Source: Candidatus Undinarchaeales archaeon
GTDB lineage: Archaea > SpSt-1190 > JASMDC01
Direction: 5' to 3'
Length of the DNA: 64,000 nt
NCBI GenBank assembly: GCA_030753015.1
Contig: JASMDC010000009.1
Coordinates: 37,758 to 101,757 of the forward strand
The position numbers were made by a program, and so were the translations under genes. Under the pieces are notes generated by a model. That model worked only from the letters and a program-made list of their open reading frames with translations, did not search any database and was not told where the DNA came from. Shown here in pieces: positions 41,820 to 49,725 of this stretch (within the stretch, counting starts at the first letter, position 1; the number at the start of each line of letters is the position of its first letter).

Positions 41820-43304
41820 TCAGCCGTCGCTCTCCATCATCCAGGACAGCACCGGCTTCCGCACGGCAGCGACCTCGTCGAGCCTGGAGGAGGACGTGAG
41901 CGTGGGCGCGGCGTGCACCTTGCCCGGGTCGTCCCGTGCATCGGCGAGCGTCTGGCGCAGTGCGTCGGCCCATCCTTCGAGCGCCTCCTTTGGCTCTGTC
42001 TCGGTGGGCTCGATCATCAGTGCGTTGTGGACGATGAGCGGGAAGTTGATCGTGGGCGCGTGCACCCCGCAGTCCAGCAGCCGCTTGGCGAGGTCGATCG
42101 CGTCGCACCCGAAATCGGCCTTGCTCGGATCGGCGGAGAACACGCACTCGTGCTTGCGCGGCGTCCCCGGAGCGTAAGGCAGGTCGATACCCTCGGTGCC
42201 CTTGAGGATGTGCAGGACGTAGTTGGCGTTGAGCACGGCCATCTCCGACGCGGTCGTGAGGCCGTCCCCGCCCATGGAGAGGATGTAGGCCCATGCCTTG
42301 GCGAGCACGCCTACGTTACCGTGGAACGAGTGCACCTTTCCGATGGACTTCGGGCGGTCGTTGTCGAGCACGTATCGGTCGCCCTCCTTCTCCACAACGG
42401 GCGTGGGCAGGTAGGGGACCAGTCGCTCGACGACGCCTACGGGGCCGGAGCCTGGACCGCCCCCGCCGTGAGGCGTGGCGAATGTCTTGTGGAGGTTGAA
42501 GTGCATAACGTCGAACCCCATATCGCCGGGCCGTGCCTTGCCCATGATGGCGTTGAGGTTGGCACCGTCGTAGTACAGCAGCCCTCCAGCATCATGGACG
42601 ATGGCCACGATCTCCTTGATCTGACGCTCGAACACGCCGATGGTATTGGGGTTGGTGAGCATGAGCCCCGCCGTGCGCTCGTTCACGGCGCTCCGCAGAG
42701 CGTCGAGGTCCACGCACCCATCATCCCCCGAGGGGATCTCGATGACCTTGAACCCCGCCATGGCGGCCGACGCGGGATTGGTGCCATGGGCCGAATCGGG
42801 TACGATCATCTCGTCTCGTTCCTCTCCACGGTCCTCGTGATAGACGCGGATGAGCAGCATGCCAAGGAACTCGCCGTGGGCGCCAGCAGCGGGCTGGAGC
42901 GACACGCGGGCCATCCCGGCCACCTCTGCAAGCCACGTCTCCAGCTGGTGCATCATGGCCAACGTCCCCTGGACCGTCCCCTCGGGCTGGAGGGGGTGGA
43001 GGTTCGCGAGTCTGGGGTCGCTGGCGACGTCCTCGTCGATGCGTGGGTTGTACTTCATGGTGCAGGAGCCCAGGGGGTACATCCCCGAGTCCACGCCGAA
43101 GCACATCTGGGAAAGTCGTGTGTAGTGGCGCACGACCTCGGGCTGGCTCACCTCGGGCAACCGTGGAGGTCGGGTTCGGCGTAGCCCCTCGGGCACCTCG
43201 AACGGTTCGTCGGCGCCATGGGGCACACGAATCCCGCGCCTGCCGGTACCGGAGCGCTCCCTGAGGCTCGGCTCGTCCCACACGGCCTGTCGGTGCCCGC
43301 TCAT
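41820..43304 (-). CDS. gcvPB: Glycine dehydrogenase (decarboxylating) subunit 2
   Basis: 494 residues, the C-terminal half of the P-protein and the PLP-bearing subunit of the split archaeal/Gram-positive type. The Schiff-base Lys is in NLHKTFATPHGGGGPGSG. Other blocks are SPLGSCTMKYNPRI-like (MYPLGSCTMKYN), PAAGAHGEFLGML and DSAHGTNPASAAMAG. With gcvPA it decarboxylates glycine and passes the aminomethyl group to lipoyl-GcvH. The start overlaps the gcvPA stop by four bases (ATGA at 43301-43304). Confidence 0.96.
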   Translation of the reverse strand: MSGHRQAVWDEPSLRERSGTGRRGIRVPHGADEPFEVPEGLRRTRPPRLPEVSQPEVVRHYTRLSQMCFGVDSGMYPLGSCTMKYNPRIDEDVASDPRLANLHPLQPEGTVQGTLAMMHQLETWLAEVAGMARVSLQPAAGAHGEFLGMLLIRVYHEDRGEERDEMIVPDSAHGTNPASAAMAGFKVIEIPSGDDGCVDLDALRSAVNERTAGLMLTNPNTIGVFERQIKEIVAIVHDAGGLLYYDGANLNAIMGKARPGDMGFDVMHFNLHKTFATPHGGGGPGSGPVGVVERLVPYLPTPVVEKEGDRYVLDNDRPKSIGKVHSFHGNVGVLAKAWAYILSMGGDGLTTASEMAVLNANYVLHILKGTEGIDLPYAPGTPRKHECVFSADPSKADFGCDAIDLAKRLLDCGVHAPTINFPLIVHNALMIEPTETEPKEALEGWADALRQTLADARDDPGKVHAAPTLTSSSRLDEVAAVRKPVLSWMMESDG

Positions 43305-44665
43305 CGTCCGCCACCTCCCGAGATGGAGTCGACGAGCAGGTCGATGTCCTCGGTGGTGTGGCGCTCAGTGGCGCACAGGAGGGCGACGTTGTCGAGGCCG
43401 TCCAGGTGGGCCCCGAGGTCGAGCCCGCCCATGATGCCCGCGCTCAGGAGGCGGTGGTTGAGGTCCGTGACAGTGCCGTCCTCGACGCGCACGGTGAGCT
43501 CGTTGAAGTAGGGCGCGTCCAGATGGGGGACGCTGAGTCCGTCCACTTCACCCAGTCGTCGCGCCAGGTAGCGGGCGTTGCGCATGCACGCCTCCCCCGC
43601 CTCCCGCAGTCCCGCTGGGCCCAGGGATGCGAGGGTGATGCCCGCCGCCACGGCTACGAGCGCCTCGTTTGAGCAGATGTTGCTGGTCGCCTTGTCACGG
43701 CGGATGGCCTGCTCGCGCGCCTGGAGCGTGAGCACGTACCCGAGCTTTCCGTCTGACGTCTCTGCGCGGCCAACGAACCTGCCCGGCGCCTGTCTGATGG
43801 TCTTGCGGTCGAAACGGCAGGCGAAGATGCCCAGTCCCGGCCCGCCGAACGATGGAGGTCCTGCCAGGCTGGCACCCTCGCCCACGGCAACGTCCGCGCC
43901 GTAGGCGCCCGGTGCTTCGAGCACGCCCAGGGTCCACGGGTCCACCCCGGCCACGAACTTCGCTCCGGCGTCATGGGCGATCTCGCACAGTCCCTTGACT
44001 CCGGTCTCAAGCACGCCCAGGAAGTTGGGATTCTCGGCGTACACGCAGGCCGTCGTGTCATCGACTACCGCGGTCACTGCATCGGGATCAACACGCCCGT
44101 CCGGTCCCGCGGGGATGTCGACGATACGGCCGCCGGGTCCCCTGAGGAAGTTCTCCAGCACGGAACGGCGCCAGGGCGCGATAGCGCCCGCAAGCACGAT
44201 CGTGTCCCTGCGGGTGAGGCGTATGCACATCAGCGCCGCCTCTCCCATGGCGGTGGCCCAGTCGTACTGGGAGGCGTTGACGCACTCAAGCCCGGTGAGC
44301 TCGGCCATCATGCTCTGGTACTCGTAGAGCGCCTGGAGCATGCCCTGCGAGATCTCGGGCTGGTAGGACGTGTAGGCTGTGAGGAACTCGCCCCGTTGGA
44401 CCAGATGGGCCACGTGCGCGGGCACGTGGTGGTACTGCAACCCCGCGCCAAGGAAGGAGAGCAGCGGCCGGTTCCGGGCTAACACCCGGTCAGCCTCCCG
44501 CGCCACCTCGCTCTCGCTCCGGCCCGGCGGGATGTCCAGGGGCCGGTCCAACCGCACACCGACGGGGATGTCGGCGAAGAGCGCCTCCAAGGTGGTGCCC
44601 ATGGTCGCGAGCATATCGTCCGCTGCGTGGGCGTTCGGGATATAAGGGTGAGGGGCAGCGGCCAC
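43301..44665 (-). CDS. gcvPA: Glycine dehydrogenase (decarboxylating) subunit 1
   Basis: 454 residues, the N-terminal half of the split P-protein. It starts at a GTG with GGAGGG upstream, 12 bases after gcvH. Family blocks include HPYIPNAHAADDMLATMG, FLGAGLQYHHVPAHV, TAYTSYQPEISQGMLQALYEYQ and LTLQAREQAIRRDKATSNIC. It forms a heterodimer or heterotetramer with GcvPB. The order gcvH-gcvPA-gcvPB and the tight spacing indicate one transcript from the TATA-like box at 45156-45165. Confidence 0.95.
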   Translation of the reverse strand: MAAAPHPYIPNAHAADDMLATMGTTLEALFADIPVGVRLDRPLDIPPGRSESEVAREADRVLARNRPLLSFLGAGLQYHHVPAHVAHLVQRGEFLTAYTSYQPEISQGMLQALYEYQSMMAELTGLECVNASQYDWATAMGEAALMCIRLTRRDTIVLAGAIAPWRRSVLENFLRGPGGRIVDIPAGPDGRVDPDAVTAVVDDTTACVYAENPNFLGVLETGVKGLCEIAHDAGAKFVAGVDPWTLGVLEAPGAYGADVAVGEGASLAGPPSFGGPGLGIFACRFDRKTIRQAPGRFVGRAETSDGKLGYVLTLQAREQAIRRDKATSNICSNEALVAVAAGITLASLGPAGLREAGEACMRNARYLARRLGEVDGLSVPHLDAPYFNELTVRVEDGTVTDLNHRLLSAGIMGGLDLGAHLDGLDNVALLCATERHTTEDIDLLVDSISGGGGR

Positions 44666-44677
44666 CTGTGGACCCTC

Positions 44678-45091
44678 CTAGTCCTTCTTGTTCTGTTCGA
44701 TGAACTTCACGTACGCGGTGGCGTTCATCAGACCGGCCTTCTCGGAGGGGTAATCGTCCGCACTGATAATGAACAGCCAGCCCTTGTCGTAGGGCGACTC
44801 GTTGACCACCTGGGGCTCGTCCTCCACAGCGTCGTTGGTCTTGACGATCTCGCCAGAGAGGGGGACGAACACGTCGGTCACTGCCTTCACGGACTCGAGC
44901 TGGAGGACGACATCGCCCTGTTTGAAGGTGCTACCCTCGTCGGGAACGTCGACGAACGCTATGTCGCCCAGCTCCGACTGGGCGAAGTCGGTGATGCCCA
45001 CCATGAACCCCTCGGGGACCTGCTTGAGCCAATCGTGCTCCTTGCTGTAGAGGAGGTCGTCGGGGACCTCGAACCTTCCCAATGCCTTCAT
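44678..45091 (-). CDS. gcvH: Glycine cleavage system H protein
   Basis: 137 residues. The lipoyl-carrier domain is clear: YSKEHDWLKQVPEGFMVGIT, DIAFVDVPDEGSTF, and the lipoylated Lys in QLESVKAVTDVFVPLSGEI. It shuttles the aminomethyl group between the P- and T-proteins. GGAGG lies eight bases before the ATG. It is the first gene of the gcvH-gcvPA-gcvPB operon; gcvT is 12 kb away and no L-protein is in the window. Confidence 0.96.
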   Translation of the reverse strand: MKALGRFEVPDDLLYSKEHDWLKQVPEGFMVGITDFAQSELGDIAFVDVPDEGSTFKQGDVVLQLESVKAVTDVFVPLSGEIVKTNDAVEDEPQVVNESPYDKGWLFIISADDYPSEKAGLMNATAYVKFIEQNKKD

Positions 45092-45303
45092 GCTCTCTGC
45101 CTCCTTAGTCCCGGACCCGGCGGACCCAGGGGAACAACGCCCACCACCGTGCCGGTTAATTTAAACCTTTGGCCGGTCGTGGCATGTGGTCACATTACCC
45201 GTGCCCCACCCGGTTTATTTTTAAACGCCGGACCAGTGGCGCCGCCCGGGATGGAGGGTGACCACTATTGACGGGCCCGTCCCGTTGTCAGGAGGGAATG
45301 ACC
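45092..45303. promoter_or_regulatory. Divergent promoter region of gcvH and the FAD oxidoreductase genes
   Basis: The minus-strand TATA box (TTTAAATTA, 45156-45165) points to gcvH. The plus-strand box (TTTATTTTTAAA, 45213-45224) points to the oxidoreductase. Between them lies the inverted repeat ATGTGGTCACAT at 45184-45195, placed to affect both directions. No riboswitch is evident. Confidence 0.55.
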
Positions 45304-47394
45304 ATGTCAGACGAGCGCGGCGCGTATCGCATTGTAGGCCACCCCATCCTGCCCGCAGAGGAACGAGGTGAGGTGAGGTTCACCTGGCAGGGGCGCCCCT
45401 TGAAGGCCCTGGAGGGCGAGGTCCTCTCGTCAGCCCTCTTCGCCAATGGCGTGAGGACGTTCGGCCACCACCACAAGGACGGTGCCCCCCAGGGTATCTT
45501 CTGCGCCAACGGCCAGTGCTCTCAGTGCATGGTGATCGCAGACGGGCTCCCAGTGAAGTCCTGCATGGTCACGGTAAGTGAGGGGATAGCGGTCGAGCCT
45601 GCTGAGGGGCACCCGGCGCTCCCCGCGGTCGATGCGGTCCCGCCCATGGGCGACATCCCCGTCATAGAGCGTGAGGTGCTCATCATCGGCGGCGGTCCGG
45701 CCGGTCTGGCGGCGGCCATCGAGCTGGGGAAGGTAGGGATGAGCGTACTGCTGGTGGACGACAAGGACCGGCTGGGCGGGAAGCTCGTGCTCCAGACCCA
45801 TAAGTTCTTCGGGAGCATCGATGCCTGCTACGCGGGCATGCGTGGTATCGACATCGCCGCCAAGCTCAAGGAGAAGATGACCAAGCACGGGACCGCCGAG
45901 TGCTGGACCAGCACCACGGCCGTGGGCGTGTTCGCCGACGGGCTGGTGGGCGTGCTGAAAGGTGACGAGTACGTGCTCGTCCGTCCCGAGGTGCTCCTCG
46001 TGGCCACCGGCGCCCGGGAGCGGTCGCTGGTATTCAAGGGCAACACCCTCCCCGGCGTGTACGGTGCCGGCGCGTTCCAAACGCTCGTGAACCGCGACCT
46101 GGTGCGCGCTGCTGGTCGTGTGTTCATCGTCGGTGGTGGGAACGTGGGCCTCATCGCCGGCTACCACGCGCTCCAGGCGGGCATCGAGGTGGCGGGTCTG
46201 TGCGAGGCTTTGCCCGAGTGCGGGGGGTACAAGGTCCACCGGGACAAGCTCGAGCGTCTGGGGGTCCCCATCCATACCTCGCACACCGTGGTGAGCGCCA
46301 ATGGGACGGACTCCGTGGAGTCAGTGACCATCGCCCAGGTCGGTAAGGACTGGCAGCCCGTCCCCGGAACGGAGCGGACGTTCGCCTGCGACACCCTGCT
46401 GGTCGCTGTGGGCCTGGACCCGGTGGACGAGTTCATCACCAAGGCATGTGCGTGCGGGATCACCGTGTATGCAGCGGGCGATGCCGACGAGGTCGCCGAA
46501 GCCTCGGCCGCCATATTCTCGGGCCGCATCACCGGCATCGAGATAGCCCGGGCCCAGGGCGAGGACGTCGAGGAGGTGCCCGCCGACTGGATCGTCACCC
46601 GCGACGTGCTCAAGTCCAAGCCTGGTCAGGTGCACCCGCGGCAGGCGCTGGGGATGGAGAGGGGCGTATACCCCGTGTTCCACTGCCACCAGGAGATCCC
46701 CTGCAATCCTTGTACCTCCGTATGCCCCCAGGAGGCCATCCTGATCGGCGAAGACATTCGCGGCATTCCCCGGTACATCGGCGGGGAGCTGGGCAAGGAC
46801 TGCCTCGGCTGCGGCAAGTGCATTGCCATCTGTCCGGGACTGGCGGTCACCCTGGTCGACCACCGCAAGTACCCCGACACCCCCGTGGTGACGCTGGCGC
46901 ACGAGTTCCAAGCGGACTCCATAGAGGTGGGCGACACTGTGATCGCCGTGGGGGCAGACAACGAGGACCTCGGTGAGGCCGATGTCGTGGACGTGCGCGC
47001 AGGCCGGGTGTGGAACCGTACACTCCTGGTCCAGGTGAAGGTCGACAAGGCCATAGCTGCGGACATCGTGGGGGTCCGCATCCAGCATCCCGGCGTCACC
47101 CAGGCCATGGACAAGCCCGTGGTACGGATCGAGGACGACGTCATCGTGTGCCGGTGCGAGCGGATCACCGCTGGTGAGGTGCGGAGGCTCGTCCGTGACG
47201 GCGCCCGGGATATGAACGCGATAAAAGCGGTCAACCGGGCCGGGATGGGCGCCTGCGGCGGTAAGACCTGCTCGGCCCTCATCAAGCGCATCTTCCGCGA
47301 GGAGGGCGTAGACCTCGGGGACGTGGTCCCCGGCGTGGACCGGCCCCTGTTCGTTGAGGTGCCCCTGGGCGCCTTCTGCGGAGGTGAGAAGTGA
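45304..47394 (+). CDS. FAD/iron-sulfur oxidoreductase, large subunit (sarcosine oxidase alpha/HcnB-like)
   Basis: 696 residues. Domain order: a 2Fe-2S ferredoxin-like N-terminus with Cys66, 71, 74 and 85 (CANGQCSQC); an FAD/NAD(P)-binding disulfide-reductase-type core (VLIIGGGPAGLAAAIELG near 125 and FIVGGGNVGLIAGYHAL near 275); a dicluster ferredoxin (CNPCTSVCP and CLGCGKCIAICP, near 475-515); and a C-terminal BFD-like 2Fe-2S domain (VCRCERITAGEV, ACGGKTCSAL). This layout occurs in multi-subunit amino-acid and amine dehydrogenases. Electrons probably go from the partner flavoprotein through the clusters to an unknown carrier. An ATG two codons earlier (45298) is possible. Confidence 0.87.
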   Translation: MSDERGAYRIVGHPILPAEERGEVRFTWQGRPLKALEGEVLSSALFANGVRTFGHHHKDGAPQGIFCANGQCSQCMVIADGLPVKSCMVTVSEGIAVEPAEGHPALPAVDAVPPMGDIPVIEREVLIIGGGPAGLAAAIELGKVGMSVLLVDDKDRLGGKLVLQTHKFFGSIDACYAGMRGIDIAAKLKEKMTKHGTAECWTSTTAVGVFADGLVGVLKGDEYVLVRPEVLLVATGARERSLVFKGNTLPGVYGAGAFQTLVNRDLVRAAGRVFIVGGGNVGLIAGYHALQAGIEVAGLCEALPECGGYKVHRDKLERLGVPIHTSHTVVSANGTDSVESVTIAQVGKDWQPVPGTERTFACDTLLVAVGLDPVDEFITKACACGITVYAAGDADEVAEASAAIFSGRITGIEIARAQGEDVEEVPADWIVTRDVLKSKPGQVHPRQALGMERGVYPVFHCHQEIPCNPCTSVCPQEAILIGEDIRGIPRYIGGELGKDCLGCGKCIAICPGLAVTLVDHRKYPDTPVVTLAHEFQADSIEVGDTVIAVGADNEDLGEADVVDVRAGRVWNRTLLVQVKVDKAIAADIVGVRIQHPGVTQAMDKPVVRIEDDVIVCRCERITAGEVRRLVRDGARDMNAIKAVNRAGMGACGGKTCSALIKRIFREEGVDLGDVVPGVDRPLFVEVPLGAFCGGEK

Positions 47395-48548
47395 TGGCCG
47401 ACAGGTACGACGTCATCGTCATCGGCGCGGGGAGCATCGGCGCCCCCGCGGCCATGGAGCTGGCGGACGCCGGGCTCTCTACCCTGGTCATCGACCTAGC
47501 CGCCAGCGTGGGCCAGGGCGCCAACAAGGCCGCCATCGGCGGCGTACGCGCCACACACTCCGAGAAGGGCAAGATCGCAGTATGTCAACGCAGCCTGGAT
47601 ATCCTCTCCACCTGGAAGGAGAAGCACGGCCACAACATAGAGTGGCGGCAGGGCGGGTACTCATTCGTGGCGTACCGCGAGAAGGAGGAGATGTCGCTCA
47701 AGGAGCTTTTGAAGGTTCAGCGGGCCTTTGGATTGGACATCGACTGGAAGGACCGTGACGACCTGCTCGAGCGCATACCGTCGCTCAACAGGGAAGGCCT
47801 CATGGGTGGGACCTTCTCTCCCGGGGACGGGAGCATTTCCCCGCTGCTCGCGGTGCACGCGTTCTACGACCGGGCCCGGGAACTGGGGGCGATGTTCCAG
47901 TTCCGGGAAAAGGTCACGGGCATCGATGTCGAGGACGGCGCAGTGAGGGCCGTGACGACAGACAAGGGCACATACCAGACAGACTGCGTCGTGAACGCGG
48001 CCGGCGCCGCAGCAGCGGAGGTGGCGAAGCTCGCCGGTGTCGATGTGTCCGTCCGACCGGACTGCCACGAGGCGGGCATTACCGAGCCCGTGAGGCGGTT
48101 CATGGAGCCCATGGTAGTGGACATCCGGCCCGGACCGGGCTCGGCGAACTTCTATTTCTACCAGCACGGGACGGGGCAGGTGATCTTCTGCATCACGCCC
48201 AGACCCAGCATCTGGGGCGACGACAGGCGGGCGACGTCGGCGTTCCTGCCCATGGTCGCCAAGCGCATGGTGGACGTGATGCCGCTTCTGGCGAACCTGA
48301 AGGTGCGCCGTACCTGGCGCGGGCTCTATCCCATGACCCCGGACGGCCTGCCCATCGTGGGGTGCGCAGAAGACCTGGAGGGCTACGTGAACGCTGTGGG
48401 GATGTGCGGCCAGGGGCTCATGCTAGGGCCCGGACTGGCGACGTTCATGCCCGGGCTGGTGAAGGGCGACCTCTCTTGCGAGGACCGCGAGCTGCTCGCG
48501 GGCTGGCACCCCTGCCGGGACTTCTCCTGCGAGGAGAAGCTGAAGTAG
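47394..48548 (+). CDS. FAD-dependent amine/amino-acid oxidase, DadA/SoxB-like subunit
   Basis: 384 residues. The ATG shares one base with the TGA of the large subunit and follows GGAGGTGA, so the two are co-translated. The N-terminal dinucleotide motif is DVIVIGAGSIGAPAAMELAD, and the DAO-family C-terminal block is RTWRGLYPMTPDGLPIVGCAE with AVGMCGQGLMLGPG. Relatives oxidise sarcosine, proline, glycine or D-amino acids by removing a hydride from the C-N bond. Being divergent from the glycine cleavage genes favours a glycine-yielding substrate such as sarcosine, but this is inference. Confidence 0.87.
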   Translation: MADRYDVIVIGAGSIGAPAAMELADAGLSTLVIDLAASVGQGANKAAIGGVRATHSEKGKIAVCQRSLDILSTWKEKHGHNIEWRQGGYSFVAYREKEEMSLKELLKVQRAFGLDIDWKDRDDLLERIPSLNREGLMGGTFSPGDGSISPLLAVHAFYDRARELGAMFQFREKVTGIDVEDGAVRAVTTDKGTYQTDCVVNAAGAAAAEVAKLAGVDVSVRPDCHEAGITEPVRRFMEPMVVDIRPGPGSANFYFYQHGTGQVIFCITPRPSIWGDDRRATSAFLPMVAKRMVDVMPLLANLKVRRTWRGLYPMTPDGLPIVGCAEDLEGYVNAVGMCGQGLMLGPGLATFMPGLVKGDLSCEDRELLAGWHPCRDFSCEEKLK

Positions 48549-48551
48549 GGA

Positions 48552-48695
48552 CTACTTGCCGCTTTTACCGCCCATCGCCCATGCCAGTACGATGAGCAGG
48601 ACCACGATGACGCCCAGGGTCCGCGGATCCAGGAACCAGTCGACAGGCTCCTTGGGCTCGCACACGTAGTTGAGCACGTCACACTTGTCGGTCAT
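48552..48695 (-). CDS. 47-residue membrane microprotein
   Basis: A short complete frame, ATG at 48695 and TAG at 48552-48554. It encodes a Cys-containing outer part (MTDKCDVLNYVCEPKEPVD), a membrane helix (LGVIVVLLIVLAWAMG) and a basic tail GKSGK. The order of helix then Lys suggests outside-N, inside-C topology. It lies three bases after the convergent oxidase stop. A TTTATTCC box lies near 48773, giving a leader of about 50 bases. The codon pattern and clean topology support a real gene, but there is no homology evidence. Confidence 0.6.
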   Translation of the reverse strand: MTDKCDVLNYVCEPKEPVDWFLDPRTLGVIVVLLIVLAWAMGGKSGK

Positions 48696-48797
48696 CGGAC
48701 AGTCAAGGGGCCCTGCAAAGCACTCTCTTGCAACAAGCGTTTCTCTCAGAAGGAACGGGCCCGAGGATGGAATAAATCGGTATCTATGAGGGGGTGG

Positions 48798-49652
48798 TCA
48801 CGCGTCACCGTTGATGGCCTGTTCGAACACACCCTTCAGACCGTCCTTCTCTAAGGTGCGGGAGAAGTCCCAGTAGCCAGCGGTGTACTCGCGCTTGGCG
48901 TGGACGTGGAGGGTGCTCATGCGTTCCTTGTACAGGTCCTGCATCTCTTTAGTGCCCTGCTCGGCGAGCACCTGCTCCTCCATCACCAGGGCGAAGCCCT
49001 CCTTGAGGCGTGTGTCCGGCTGGAGCGTGAACATGGGATCGCCTATCGTAAAGGGCCATGGAGCTTCGCGGATGCCGTTGTGCAGGTGGTGCATGGCCTC
49101 GTGGACCATGATTGTCTGGAGCTGGGCCGAACGTGTGTAGCCTTCGTACGCCGTGCCCTCGAGAACATCCTCGTTAGTGGGGAGCGTGCCATAGTCGCCC
49201 ACCTTGTCCTCCACCGTCATCCGCAGCGGGGCGGAGTCGAAGCATCCGTTGTAGCGATCGGTCGTGGGCACCACCCTCAGTATGTCCACGGTGAGGTCGT
49301 CAAGGTGCTGGAGGTACTGTGGTGCGTGGTCGGCGAGGTAAGAACGTACGCGCCCCATGGCCTCCTCGAAGTTGCGCTCAACGAGCTTTCGGTCCGCGGA
49401 CAGGTAAGTTGACCGATGGACGATCTCGTCCTTGTCCCCCATGACCTTGTAAACACCGGGGAGCTTGCGGTCCAGAACGCCAAGGGTCTCGAGGGTGTCG
49501 CGCTCCTGTCCATCGGGGAGCGGCCCCACATGGTAGCCGTGCAAGGTGCGCTCGCTCGCCTTCTGGTAGATGGACAGGCCTTTCTCGCCGACAGTCTCAA
49601 GGAGAGCTCCCTCAAGGTCCATATCGGCAGGATCGGCGTACACGTTAGGCAC
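48798..49652 (-). CDS. HEXXH putative zinc metallopeptidase, 284 residues
   Basis: Starts at a GTG at 49652, about 30 bases downstream of a TTATTAA box. A zinc-protease signature is in IMVHEAMHHLHNG (residues ~190), and a downstream Glu in LKEGFALVMEEQVL could be the third ligand of a gluzincin. The N-terminal half is a charged helical region of unknown type. No signal peptide is seen, so it should act in the cytosol. The promoter carries operator-like site C, as at the deacylase gene. Family not identified. Confidence 0.72.
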   Translation of the reverse strand: MPNVYADPADMDLEGALLETVGEKGLSIYQKASERTLHGYHVGPLPDGQERDTLETLGVLDRKLPGVYKVMGDKDEIVHRSTYLSADRKLVERNFEEAMGRVRSYLADHAPQYLQHLDDLTVDILRVVPTTDRYNGCFDSAPLRMTVEDKVGDYGTLPTNEDVLEGTAYEGYTRSAQLQTIMVHEAMHHLHNGIREAPWPFTIGDPMFTLQPDTRLKEGFALVMEEQVLAEQGTKEMQDLYKERMSTLHVHAKREYTAGYWDFSRTLEKDGLKGVFEQAINGDA

Positions 49653-49698
49653 CTCGCGGGGCAGATGACCCCTCGCTGGTTAATAAAGGTTCCCTTTT

Positions 49699-49721
49699 GT
49701 TACTACTTTATAGGGGTAAAC
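49699..49721. promoter_or_regulatory. Inverted-repeat operator-like site C (GTTACTACT...GGTAAAC)
   Basis: A 23-base imperfect inverted repeat just upstream of the TATA box of the HEXXH gene at 48798-49652. Read on the minus strand, the order operator, AAAAGGGAA, TATA box matches the region upstream of the deacylase gene (8564-8605). Confidence 0.55.
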
Positions 49722-49725
49722 GGGC

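Noticed and set aside
41628-43184. 518-residue plus-strand frame
   Set aside because: Antisense to gcvPB and the zinc-finger gene, with no family features of its own.
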